DNA of 6,833 nucleotides from the NCBI GenBank assembly GCA_035906235.1, contig JAMIFN010000045.1:1-6833 (forward strand), in the 5' to 3' direction. Below the pieces are notes generated by a model. That model was not told the DNA's origin. It saw nothing but the letters and a program-made list of their open reading frames with translations, and did no database searches. Of the stretch, positions 1 to 5,890 are shown one piece after another (position 1 is the stretch's first letter; every line of letters begins with the position of its first letter). Source of the stretch: JAMIFN01 sp035906235. GTDB lineage: Bacteria; Pseudomonadota; Gammaproteobacteria; Burkholderiales; Burkholderiaceae_C. A program made the position numbers and the translations under genes.

Positions 1-1136
1 CTAGACAACCATAATTCCAGCGCGGGGCGCACAAAACCGCTGATCAGGCGCACCGCGTCGCGGCTATTGAGTTTTTCTTTAATCTGCCCTTGGAATTGCG
101 GGTCTAAGACCTTGGCCGAGAGGATAAAACTGGCACGGGCGAACACATCCTCGGGCAGCAGCTTGACGCCCTTGGGCAGCAGGGCGTGCAGCTCGATAAA
201 CGATTTGACGGCATTGAAGAGGCCGTCGCGCAGGCCAGATTCATGCGTGCCGCCCGCCGTGGTGGGGATGAGGTTGACATAGCTCTCGCGCACGGGGCTG
301 CCATCTTCGCTAAAGACCACGGCCCAGTCTGCGCCCTCGCCTTCGGCAAAGCTTTCGTTGTTTTTGTCGGCAAAGCCACTGCCTTCAAACAGCGGGATCA
401 GCGGCTCGCCGTGCAGGTTTTGCGTTAAATAATCGGCCAGCCCGCCCTTGTACAGCCACTGCTGCGTGTCTTTGGTTTTTTCGTTGACCAACACCACTTG
501 CACGCCCGGCATCAACACCGCTTTGCTGCGCAGCAGGTGCACCAGCTCGCCCAGGGGCAGGTGCAGGCTGTCGAAGTATTTACCGTCTGGCCAAACGCGC
601 ACGGTGGTGCCTTGGCGGCGGTCGCCATCTTGCACGCCTTTGCCAAAAGTGTTTTCGCGCAGGCTCAAAGGCTCAATCACATCGCCGCCCGCAAACACGA
701 TTTGCGCCACTTGGCCATCGCGGTAGCTGGTGGCCTCCATGCGCTTGGCCAGCGCATTGGTCACGCTGACGCCCACGCCGTGCAAGCCGCCCGAAAAGCT
801 GTAGGCGCCGCCCTTGCCTTTATCGAATTTGCCGCCCGCGTGCAGGCGGGTAAAAACCAGCTCGATGACGGGCGCTTTTTCTTCGGGGTGCAGGCCAAAA
901 GGGATGCCACGGCCATCGTCTTCCACACTGGCCGAGCCATCGGCGTGCAAGGTGAATTTGATTTTTTTGCAAAAACCGGCCAAGGCTTCGTCGGCAGCGT
1001 TGTCCAGCACCTCTTGCAGCACATGCAAGGGGTTGTCGGTGCGGGTGTACATGCCAGGGCGCTGCTTCACAGGCTCTAAGCCTTTGAGCACGCGGATGGA
1101 GTTTTCGCCGTAATCGGGGGTGTTGGTGTTTGCCAT
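1..1136 (-). CDS. parE: DNA topoisomerase IV subunit B, N-terminal part (runs off the left edge)
   Basis: ParE is the ATPase subunit of topoisomerase IV, which pairs with ParC to decatenate sister chromosomes and relax supercoils. The window holds the first 378 residues of a protein usually about 650 long, so the TOPRIM domain is missing. The GHKL ATPase fold is intact: EVLDNAADEA near residue 42-51 carries the catalytic Glu (E42) and Mg-binding Asn (N46), DDGRGIP lies at 73-79, and the ATP lid GGLHGVG at 116-122. The transducer domain follows, with a QIK motif (QTK in most relatives) supplying the ATP-contacting lysine. The RPGMYT segment near 25-31 and SGGLHG fit both ParE and GyrB; KxxPVIELVFTRLHAGGKF is typical of ParE. 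GyrB is the only alternative and I think it less likely. The start at 1136 has no Shine-Dalgarno but a TAAAAT box just upstream. An in-frame ATG at 1145 would add three residues. Confidence 0.95.
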   Translation of the reverse strand, partial: MANTNTPDYGENSIRVLKGLEPVKQRPGMYTRTDNPLHVLQEVLDNAADEALAGFCKKIKFTLHADGSASVEDDGRGIPFGLHPEEKAPVIELVFTRLHAGGKFDKGKGGAYSFSGGLHGVGVSVTNALAKRMEATSYRDGQVAQIVFAGGDVIEPLSLRENTFGKGVQDGDRRQGTTVRVWPDGKYFDSLHLPLGELVHLLRSKAVLMPGVQVVLVNEKTKDTQQWLYKGGLADYLTQNLHGEPLIPLFEGSGFADKNNESFAEGEGADWAVVFSEDGSPVRESYVNLIPTTAGGTHESGLRDGLFNAVKSFIELHALLPKGVKLLPEDVFARASFILSAKVLDPQFQGQIKEKLNSRDAVRLISGFVRPALELWLS

Positions 1137-1143
1137 GGGCGGC

Positions 1144-1149
1144 ATTTTA
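1144..1149 (-). promoter_or_regulatory. candidate -10 box for parE, giving a leaderless or nearly leaderless mRNA
   Basis: TAAAAT lies on the minus strand, with seven bases between it and the parE ATG at 1136. A transcript from this box would begin at or next to the start codon. That agrees with the lack of any purine-rich ribosome binding site before parE. No good -35 hexamer is present at 16-18 bp spacing, so the call rests on one hexamer and its position. Confidence 0.35.
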
Positions 1150-1165
1150 GCCAGAAGAAATGGGA

Positions 1166-1199
1166 TTACTGGATGAATGTCCAGTTGTTAATCCAGTAA
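1166..1199. other. two mutually exclusive inverted repeats between thiG and parE
   Basis: TTACTGGAT at 1166-1174 is the exact reverse complement of ATCCAGTAA at 1191-1199, giving a 9-bp stem with a 16-nt loop that includes the thiG stop codon. The same left arm can also pair through ACTGGA (1168-1173) with TCCAGT (1180-1185), giving a 6-bp stem with a 6-nt loop. Only one can form at a time. On the minus strand no U-run follows, so a standard intrinsic terminator is unlikely. An RNA switch, a processing site or a protein-binding palindrome are all possible. Confidence 0.45.
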
Positions 1200-2006
1200 G
1201 AATGGATTGCCCGTCACAGGCGTGGTGGCTACGGCAAAATCTTGGCGGCTCATGACGCCAGCGCGCTGCGCTAAGCGCCCGGCTTCAATGCTGAGTTTGA
1301 AAGCCCGCGCCATGCTGACCGGGTCGGCGGCTTGGCTGACGGCGGAGTTGAGCAAGACCGCGTCATAGCCCATCTCCATAGCTTGCGCGGCGTGACTCGG
1401 GCTACCTATGCCCGCATCCACAATGAGGGTGGCGTCAGGCAGACGCTCGCGCAGGGTGCGCAGGGCAAAGGGGTTGATCAGGCCTTGCCCCGAGCCGATG
1501 GGCGCGCCCCAGGGCATGAGCAGGGGGCAGCCCACATCTAAGAGGCGCTTGCAGGTGACCAAATCGTCGGTGCAATAGGGAAAGACGACAAAGCCCGCCT
1601 GCGCCAGCTCGCGTGCGGCGGCGATCAGCTCAATCGGGTCGGGCTGCAGGGTGTAGTCATCGCCCACCACTTCTAATTTAACCCAATGGGTTTCGTACAG
1701 CTCGCGTGCCATATGTGCCAGCTGCACCGCTTCGCGCGCGCTGGTGCAGCCAGCGGTGTTGGGCAGCAAATGCCCAGCCCTAGCCTGCACATGGGCGCGA
1801 ATATGGGCAACAAAACCGTTGTCGCCCGCAGCGGCCAATTGGCGTTTTAGGCCGACAGTGACGATTTGTGCGCCGCTGGCGGCCATGCTTTGCGTCAGCA
1901 CTTGGGGCGAAGGGTAGCCCGCCGTGCCTAAAAGAAAACGGCTGGCGAGGGGCGTGCCCGCGACCTGCCAGCTGTCGGCAGCCAGCGCATCAGAGGATTC
2001 ATGCAT
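1188..2006 (-). CDS. thiG: thiazole synthase ThiG
   Basis: ThiG makes the thiazole phosphate half of thiamine in the cytoplasm, from 1-deoxy-D-xylulose 5-phosphate, dehydroglycine and sulfur carried on ThiS thiocarboxylate. The product is 272 residues, close to the usual 255-270. Family landmarks in order are FLLGTAGYPSPQV (24-36), NTAGC (83-87), HWVKLEVVGDDYTLQPDP (107-124) with the Schiff-base lysine at K110, VVFPYCTDDL (140-149), MPWGAPIGSGQG (164-175) and VDAGIGSPSHAAQAMEMG (196-213). These form the TIM-barrel phosphate and substrate sites. The start at 2006 was chosen because the family homology begins soon after it and because it overlaps the acyltransferase stop by 8 bp (ATGCATGA), a coupling arrangement. 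AGGTGA sits 11 nt upstream. A longer reading from 2105 would overlap the upstream gene by 107 bp and add a Ser-rich tail. No thiS, thiE, thiC or thiO is in the window. Confidence 0.95.
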   Translation of the reverse strand: MHESSDALAADSWQVAGTPLASRFLLGTAGYPSPQVLTQSMAASGAQIVTVGLKRQLAAAGDNGFVAHIRAHVQARAGHLLPNTAGCTSAREAVQLAHMARELYETHWVKLEVVGDDYTLQPDPIELIAAARELAQAGFVVFPYCTDDLVTCKRLLDVGCPLLMPWGAPIGSGQGLINPFALRTLRERLPDATLIVDAGIGSPSHAAQAMEMGYDAVLLNSAVSQAADPVSMARAFKLSIEAGRLAQRAGVMSRQDFAVATTPVTGNPFLLD

Positions 2007-2874
2007 AGAAAGAAGGCTCACCTGCGGGGCGAGATTTAAAGCGTTTGTGTACCCAATAGTATTGGGCGATGCCATAGAGGTGGATGAGCTGCTCGAGCTC
2101 GGCATTCATGCGGCGGGTATCGGCCAATAAATCGCTGCTGGGAAAATCGGCCCACACGGGCGAGACATGGATGTTATAGCCGTGGCGCTGTACGGTGCTG
2201 ACCATGGACAGCACTTGCGCACCGCCCATGCGGGCAAAGCGCGATAGCGAGGGCACGGTGGCGGTGGTTACGCCAAAAAAGGGCAGAAACAAAGCCTCTT
2301 GCGGGCCAAAGTCCATGTCGGGCAATAAATAAAAAAGAGCCTGCTCGCGCCGCATGGCATTGATGGCCACGCGGATGGAATCGGTGCGATCGACCAAAGT
2401 TGCCTGGCCAAAGCGGCTACGGCCAGCGCGCACCCAAGCATCGACATCGGGGTTGAGCTGGCGCGAATAAATACTGGCAATGCCGTGCCAGCGAGCCAAA
2501 CCCAGTGCGCTGAAGCCCGCATCCAAGCCCATAAAGTGCGGCGCAAAAATCACCGTCGGCCTGTCGCTTTGCAGTGGCGCGGTATCACCCACCCAGCGCA
2601 GGCGTTTTTGCAGTACGGCTTCGCTGCCATGCCAAAGCCAGCTGCGGTCGAGCCAGCTTTGCGCAAAATACACAAAAACTTGGCGGCTCAGCGCGGCCAC
2701 TTCAGCCGCATTTTTGCTGGGGAAGCAGGCGCTTAAATTGCGCCGCACCACGCGCCGGCGTGGGCTGGCTAGGTGGTAGAGCACTTGCCCCAGCAGCCAG
2801 CCAAACGCGCGCAAAAGTGGCAGCGGCAGATAGGCCAAGCCGCGCATAAAAACGATGAAAAGTCGCACGCCCAT
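1999..2874 (-). CDS. LpxL/HtrB-family lipid A biosynthesis (late) acyltransferase
   Basis: This family adds secondary acyl chains to lipid A at the inner membrane, using acyl-ACP. The 291-residue product has the usual length. It begins with a hydrophobic, probably membrane-inserting segment (about 4-33) followed by a basic stretch SPRRRVVRRNLSACFP (37-52), matching the family's RR.NL..CFP region. The catalytic HX4D motif is HFMGLD, H113 and D118. LLPDMDFG (183-190) and FLPFFGVTTAT (196-206) match the GxxxDQDxG/PFFG substrate region, and QYYWVHKRFK (271-280) is the conserved C-terminal signature. The start at 2874 is 5 bp after the DUF2069 stop, with GAGG 10 nt upstream. The same frame extends upstream to 3222, but that part only shadows the DUF2069 gene. 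The 3' end overlaps thiG by 8 bp. Which acyl position it serves (LpxL or LpxM role) cannot be told, so no symbol is given. Confidence 0.88.
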   Translation of the reverse strand: MGVRLFIVFMRGLAYLPLPLLRAFGWLLGQVLYHLASPRRRVVRRNLSACFPSKNAAEVAALSRQVFVYFAQSWLDRSWLWHGSEAVLQKRLRWVGDTAPLQSDRPTVIFAPHFMGLDAGFSALGLARWHGIASIYSRQLNPDVDAWVRAGRSRFGQATLVDRTDSIRVAINAMRREQALFYLLPDMDFGPQEALFLPFFGVTTATVPSLSRFARMGGAQVLSMVSTVQRHGYNIHVSPVWADFPSSDLLADTRRMNAELEQLIHLYGIAQYYWVHKRFKSRPAGEPSFYA

Positions 2875-2879
2875 GCTCT

Positions 2880-3308
2880 TTACGCCTCTGCTTCTGCGGT
2901 CTTTCCGTTTTTCAGGCGCGTGCGGATATAGCCCGTGAGCGCGGCAAACAAAGCCACAGCCAGCAGCAATTCGCCCCAGGCCAAATAGCGGCTGGTGGCG
3001 CTGCCGTCTGACCACAGACGCACCGCGCCCTCGGCCACATAAAGCCAGACCAGCAAACTGAGCCAGCGGTAGGTATAGAGGCGGTGGCGCAGCAGCCCCG
3101 CAATGGCCAAACACAGGGGCAAGACTTTCACCACCAAAGTACTGCCACCTGGGCGCAGTGGCGCCCACCACAGTTCCCAGCCTGCACCGAGGGCAATCAG
3201 CGCCAAGAGCAGCCCTACGCACAGCAGGCGCAAGCCTTGCACGCGGGCGCTGGCGTGAGCTGTGAGAGGAGTGGCAGGAGACGGTGGCACAGCAGGAGAG
3301 GCGGACAT
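2880..3308 (-). CDS. DUF2069 family inner-membrane protein
   Basis: This is a 142-residue protein with four predicted transmembrane helices, roughly at 26-48, 57-73, 83-99 and 108-128. A Pro/Ala/Ser-rich N-terminus precedes them and the tail is basic (RTRLKNGK). The motifs WELWWAPLRPGG (44-55), KVLPL (61-65), RLYTYRWLSLLVWLY (76-90), AEGAVRLWSD (92-101) and LAWGELLLAVALF (109-121) fit my recollection of the DUF2069 family. The function is unknown, and nothing here reveals an active site. It is the first gene of the minus-strand unit with the lipid A acyltransferase and thiG, 5 bp ahead of the acyltransferase start. It starts at ATG 3308 without a recognisable Shine-Dalgarno; a GTG near residue 23 is a weaker alternative. 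In many betaproteobacteria, as I recall, DUF2069 genes sit next to wrbA and yihY; here yihY is adjacent but wrbA is not. Confidence 0.82.
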   Translation of the reverse strand: MSASPAVPPSPATPLTAHASARVQGLRLLCVGLLLALIALGAGWELWWAPLRPGGSTLVVKVLPLCLAIAGLLRHRLYTYRWLSLLVWLYVAEGAVRLWSDGSATSRYLAWGELLLAVALFAALTGYIRTRLKNGKTAEAEA

Positions 3309-3376
3309 GGCAGGAGATGAGGGATGGGGTGAAAAACGGGGTGGGATGGTCGAAAACCGCAGCCTACAATTCTGGC
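3309..3376. promoter_or_regulatory. divergent intergenic region between the DUF2069 unit and yihY
   Basis: These 68 bp must hold the starts of two divergent transcripts unless the DUF2069 unit is read from inside yihY. On the plus strand TACAAT at 3365-3370 is a good -10 match, six bases before the yihY ATG at 3377; the -35 position (around 3342-3347, TGGGAT) is poor. No clear -10 for the minus-strand unit was found. Neither start codon has a Shine-Dalgarno sequence, which supports leaderless initiation for yihY. Confidence 0.45.
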
Positions 3377-4618
3377 ATGAAGCTCATCGCCTGGACGCAG
3401 CGCCTGCTGCAAATCATCACGCGCTTACAAGCCTTTCCCTGGGGCAGTACGGCGCGGGTGCTGCGCCAGCGTTTTCAAGAAGACCGCCTGGGCCTGACGG
3501 CGGGCAGTTTAACCTTTACCTCCATCACCTCTTTGGTGCCCTTGGCGACGGTGGCCTTGGCGATTTTTTCGGTCTTTCCCAGTTTTGGGCAAATGCAGCT
3601 CATGCTGCAGCGCTGGATGACGGACAACCTCTTCCCCCAGGCCATCGCGCATAGCGTGATGGATTACATCAGCGATTTTGCGAGTAAAGCCAGCCAGCTG
3701 GGTTGGCTCAGTTTGGTGTTTTTGTTTTTTAGCGCCTTGGCCGTGATGCTGACGGTGGATGGGGCTTTGAACAAAATCTGGCGCGTGCGCACGGCACGCC
3801 CTTTGGCGCAACGCATCTTGGTGTATTGGGCGGGGCTGACTTTAGGGCCTTTGGCCTTAACGGCCAGTCTGGCGCTCAGTTCGTATGCGCTGGGTAGTTC
3901 GCGGGGGTGGATTCCCGTGAATGTAGCCTGGGTACGGGGTATTTCTCATGTTTTGCAGTTCGCTCTAGTGGCTGGGCTGGCCAGCTGCGCCTATCGCTTC
4001 GTCCCCAATACGGCAGTGCGGTGGCGGCATGCTGTGGCTGGCGGTTTCTTTGTCGCTTTAGGGATTGATTTGGCGCGGCGCGGTTTAGGGGTTTACATCG
4101 GCTCAGCCAGTGTAGGCAGTATTTACGGTGCTTTTGCCGTTTTGCCCATTTTGCTTTTGTGGTTGTATATCTTGTGGGTGATTGTGCTTTTGGGGGCGGT
4201 GATTGCCGCCTATCTGCCCAGCATCATGGCCGGTATTGCGCGATCTGGCGACCATCCGAGTTTTGGTCTAGAGCTGGCTCTGGAGGTGTTGCATACGCTG
4301 CGCGGTTTGCAGGGCAGGGCCGGGCATGGCGCTAGCGCGATGGATTTGGCGCTAAAGCTTCAGGTCTCGACTTTGCAACTAGAGCCGAGTTTAGAACTGC
4401 TGCAAGAGCTAGACTGGATCGCCCAGTTGCACGAAAGCCCCAGCCAAACCCAGGATGCACCGCGTTGGGTACTGTTGGTTGCGCCTGAAAAAACGCCGCT
4501 GGCGCCCTTGCTGCAACGAACCGTGTTCCCCCTCACGGCGGCTTTTTCGCCTTTTCACATACATATGGCAGAGCTGAATTTGCCACTCAGTGCAGCCTTG
4601 CCTGCGCTGGAGGCTTAA
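3377..4618 (+). CDS. YihY/BrkB-family inner-membrane protein
   Basis: This 413-residue protein belongs to the YihY (BrkB-like) family, whose members were once mislabelled ribonuclease BN. It has about six hydrophobic helices, near 47-68, 108-128, 146-172, 190-206, 218-235 and 250-281. Family landmarks are FQEDRLGLTAGSLTFTSITSLVPL (33-56), FFSALAVMLTVDGALNKIW (117-135), YRFVPNT (206-212) and GSIYGAFAVLPILLLWLYILW (247-267), the last being the classic YihY signature. A cytoplasmic C-terminal region from about 285 has a helix-turn-helix-like look (LALKLQVSTLQLEPSLELLQELDWI), as in longer proteobacterial members. The molecular function is unsettled; transport or envelope roles have been proposed. 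The start at 3377 follows a TACAAT box by six bases. An upstream GTG at 3284 in the same frame would add 31 non-conserved residues and overlap the divergent gene, so I rejected it. Confidence 0.88.
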   Translation: MKLIAWTQRLLQIITRLQAFPWGSTARVLRQRFQEDRLGLTAGSLTFTSITSLVPLATVALAIFSVFPSFGQMQLMLQRWMTDNLFPQAIAHSVMDYISDFASKASQLGWLSLVFLFFSALAVMLTVDGALNKIWRVRTARPLAQRILVYWAGLTLGPLALTASLALSSYALGSSRGWIPVNVAWVRGISHVLQFALVAGLASCAYRFVPNTAVRWRHAVAGGFFVALGIDLARRGLGVYIGSASVGSIYGAFAVLPILLLWLYILWVIVLLGAVIAAYLPSIMAGIARSGDHPSFGLELALEVLHTLRGLQGRAGHGASAMDLALKLQVSTLQLEPSLELLQELDWIAQLHESPSQTQDAPRWVLLVAPEKTPLAPLLQRTVFPLTAAFSPFHIHMAELNLPLSAALPALEA

Positions 4619-4737
4619 AAACGGCGCTCGTGAAGGCGCTCGTAAAGGCGGTGTTTTCTACCATGGTGGTGCGCGGATAGCCAAATGCGTGTACAAGGGA
4701 AAAAGGTTCTTTCAGCATGTTTGTCAGGATGCCCAAT
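4619..4737 (+). other. intergenic gap with an imperfect 12-bp tandem duplication
   Basis: The gap between yihY and the lipoprotein gene holds GGCGCTCGTGAA (4623-4634) followed directly by GGCGCTCGTAAA (4635-4646), 11 of 12 bases identical, then a partial third GGCG. An 8-bp palindrome ACCATGGT follows at about 4659-4666. There is no hairpin followed by a U-run to end yihY transcription, and no clear promoter, so read-through into the lipoprotein gene is possible. CAGGA at 4725-4729 is the likely ribosome binding site for the ATG at 4738. Confidence 0.5.
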
Positions 4738-5469
4738 ATGAAATCCCCCTCGCTTTTTCGCGGTGCTGGTGCGCTGGTCGTGAGCGCAATGCTGCTGATG
4801 TCTGCTGCGTGTAGCAGCATCCAGACCCTGAGCACCCAAGTCAGCACCTTCAACCAATGGCCAGCAGACAGTGCGGGCGCGAGTTTTCGCGTGCAAACGG
4901 TCAAACAAGCCGCATCGGCAGGCTGGAGCGATTTGGAAGGCCAAACTTACGCGCAATTGGTGGCTGATGCCCTCACTCGCCAAGGCCTGCACCCCGCAGC
5001 AGCGGGCGAAAAGGCGCGTTTTCAAGCCCATTTGCGCCTAGACAGCAGACAAGAAAAAGTGCAGCGCAGCCAGCCCGTGTACGCCCCCGCCTGGGGCTAC
5101 CCCTATGCTGGCTATGGCTGGCCACGCGGCTATTGGCATGGCGGCGTTTGGCGCGATCCTTTTTTAGAAGATGGTGTTTTTGGCTGGTCTGCGCCCATGT
5201 ATATGGGCGAGCGCCGCTATGAGCAAACCATCGCCATGGTCTTGCTGGGGCTGCGCATCAGCGACAGCCAGCAAAAAGGCGATACGCCGCAGGGCGCCAC
5301 AGTGTTTGAAGGCAGCGCTGAATATGCCGGGCAAGAGGCCGCCACCCCCGCCCTGATGCCCTATTTGGTGCAGGCGCTGTTCAGCGATTTTCCGGGGCGC
5401 AATGGCCAGGTGCGGCAGGTGACGCTGCCCATTAACCCTAGACCAACACCGGCGCCAGCGGGTAAATAG
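4738..5469 (+). CDS. putative lipoprotein, DUF4136-like
   Basis: The 243-residue product starts with a typical type II signal peptide: basic MKSPSLFRG, a hydrophobic stretch (about 10-22) and a lipobox-like MSAAC with the lipidated cysteine at C25. Serine at -3 is less usual than leucine. Residue +2 is serine, so export to the outer membrane is expected. The mature part has a DUF4136-like plan: SSIQTLSTQVSTFNQWP after the cysteine, a strand with SFRVQ (49-53), a helix YAQLVADALTRQGLHPA (71-87), then a Gly/Trp/Tyr-rich segment (about 115-152) and RRYEQTIAMVLLGLRISD (159-176). The tail is Pro-rich (PRPTPAPAGK). The role is unknown. I chose ATG 4738 because CAGGA lies 8 nt upstream and the signal peptide begins there; ATGs at 4717 and 4729 would add seven or three residues. 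The 3' end overlaps the convergent PIN gene by 32 bp. Confidence 0.78.
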   Translation: MKSPSLFRGAGALVVSAMLLMSAACSSIQTLSTQVSTFNQWPADSAGASFRVQTVKQAASAGWSDLEGQTYAQLVADALTRQGLHPAAAGEKARFQAHLRLDSRQEKVQRSQPVYAPAWGYPYAGYGWPRGYWHGGVWRDPFLEDGVFGWSAPMYMGERRYEQTIAMVLLGLRISDSQQKGDTPQGATVFEGSAEYAGQEAATPALMPYLVQALFSDFPGRNGQVRQVTLPINPRPTPAPAGK

Positions 5470-5890
5470 GGCTGATATTGCCGCCCCATTTTTGCAGGCG
5501 CTTGCGGCATTTGAGTACCTGCTTGTCTTTGGACAGCAAGAGCGCCCGCTCTTGCACCGCCAGGTCTAAAAATTTTTGATCATCGGCGTCTTTGCAATCC
5601 ACCGCCACTTTGGGCGCTATGGGGCGCAACTGCGCCTGGGCATCAAAAGCGGCCAGCACCGCTGCGGTATTTAAACCATAAAAAGCCACACGCGGGGCGA
5701 TTTGCGCGTAGGCCAGCACGCGCTCCAATTCATCGCGCATCACCGCCGTGGCCAGCCATTGCACCAAGCCAGCGGCCAAATCGGTCTTGAGCTGCGCCAC
5801 TTTAGGCTCGTTGAACACCAAAATATCCAGCGCGATATTGGTGTCGATCACCAGTTTTTGTGGGGCGGCTTCGGGCTGGGCGGACATCAT
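5438..5890 (-). CDS. PIN-domain protein (COG1569-like putative toxin/ribonuclease)
   Basis: PIN domains are Mg-dependent nucleases that usually cut RNA; many are toxins of toxin-antitoxin pairs. This 150-residue protein shows the acidic set: VIDTNIALD with D16, MRDELERVL with E54 (or E56), DCKDADDQKFLDLA (98-111) with D101 and D104, and LLSKDKQVL with D122. The DxDDxKFLxLA plus (V/L)SxD pattern fits the family called 'putative toxin-antitoxin system toxin component, PIN family' (COG1569) better than the VapC group. No small antitoxin-like gene is beside it. The start ATG at 5890 overlaps the maf stop in an ATGA, so translation is probably coupled to maf. A second ATG follows directly at 5887. 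The 3' end runs 32 bp into the convergent lipoprotein gene. The nuclease function is inferred from the residues; a free-standing housekeeping role is as likely as toxicity. Confidence 0.85.
   Translation of the reverse strand: MMSAQPEAAPQKLVIDTNIALDILVFNEPKVAQLKTDLAAGLVQWLATAVMRDELERVLAYAQIAPRVAFYGLNTAAVLAAFDAQAQLRPIAPKVAVDCKDADDQKFLDLAVQERALLLSKDKQVLKCRKRLQKWGGNISPIYPLAPVLV

Noticed and set aside
498..1079. Long plus-strand open frame (193 codons)
   Set aside because: It lies wholly antisense to parE, whose reading is conserved over its full length; the translation is Ala/His/Gln-rich and resembles no family.
2007..2105. Longer thiG start with a Ser-rich N-terminus
   Set aside because: It would overlap the acyltransferase by 107 bp, and ThiG homology begins after the ATG at 2006.
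2875..3222. Upstream extension of the acyltransferase frame to 407 codons
   Set aside because: The extra part is a frame-shifted shadow of the DUF2069 gene; family homology starts at the ATG at 2874.
3284..3376. GTG start for yihY at 3284
   Set aside because: It overlaps the 5' end of the divergent DUF2069 gene, adds non-conserved residues and would place the likely -10 box inside the gene.
3377..4618. Ribonuclease BN label for the YihY protein
   Set aside because: It is a polytopic membrane protein; the true RNase BN/Z is an unrelated metallo-beta-lactamase-fold enzyme.
4590..4814. 74-codon plus-strand frame across the yihY-lipoprotein gap
   Set aside because: It has no ribosome binding site, overlaps both real genes in another frame and is rich in Cys/Arg as expected for a shadow frame.
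5438..5890. Classical VapBC toxin-antitoxin locus
   Set aside because: No antitoxin-sized gene is adjacent on the same strand; the upstream partner is clearly maf.
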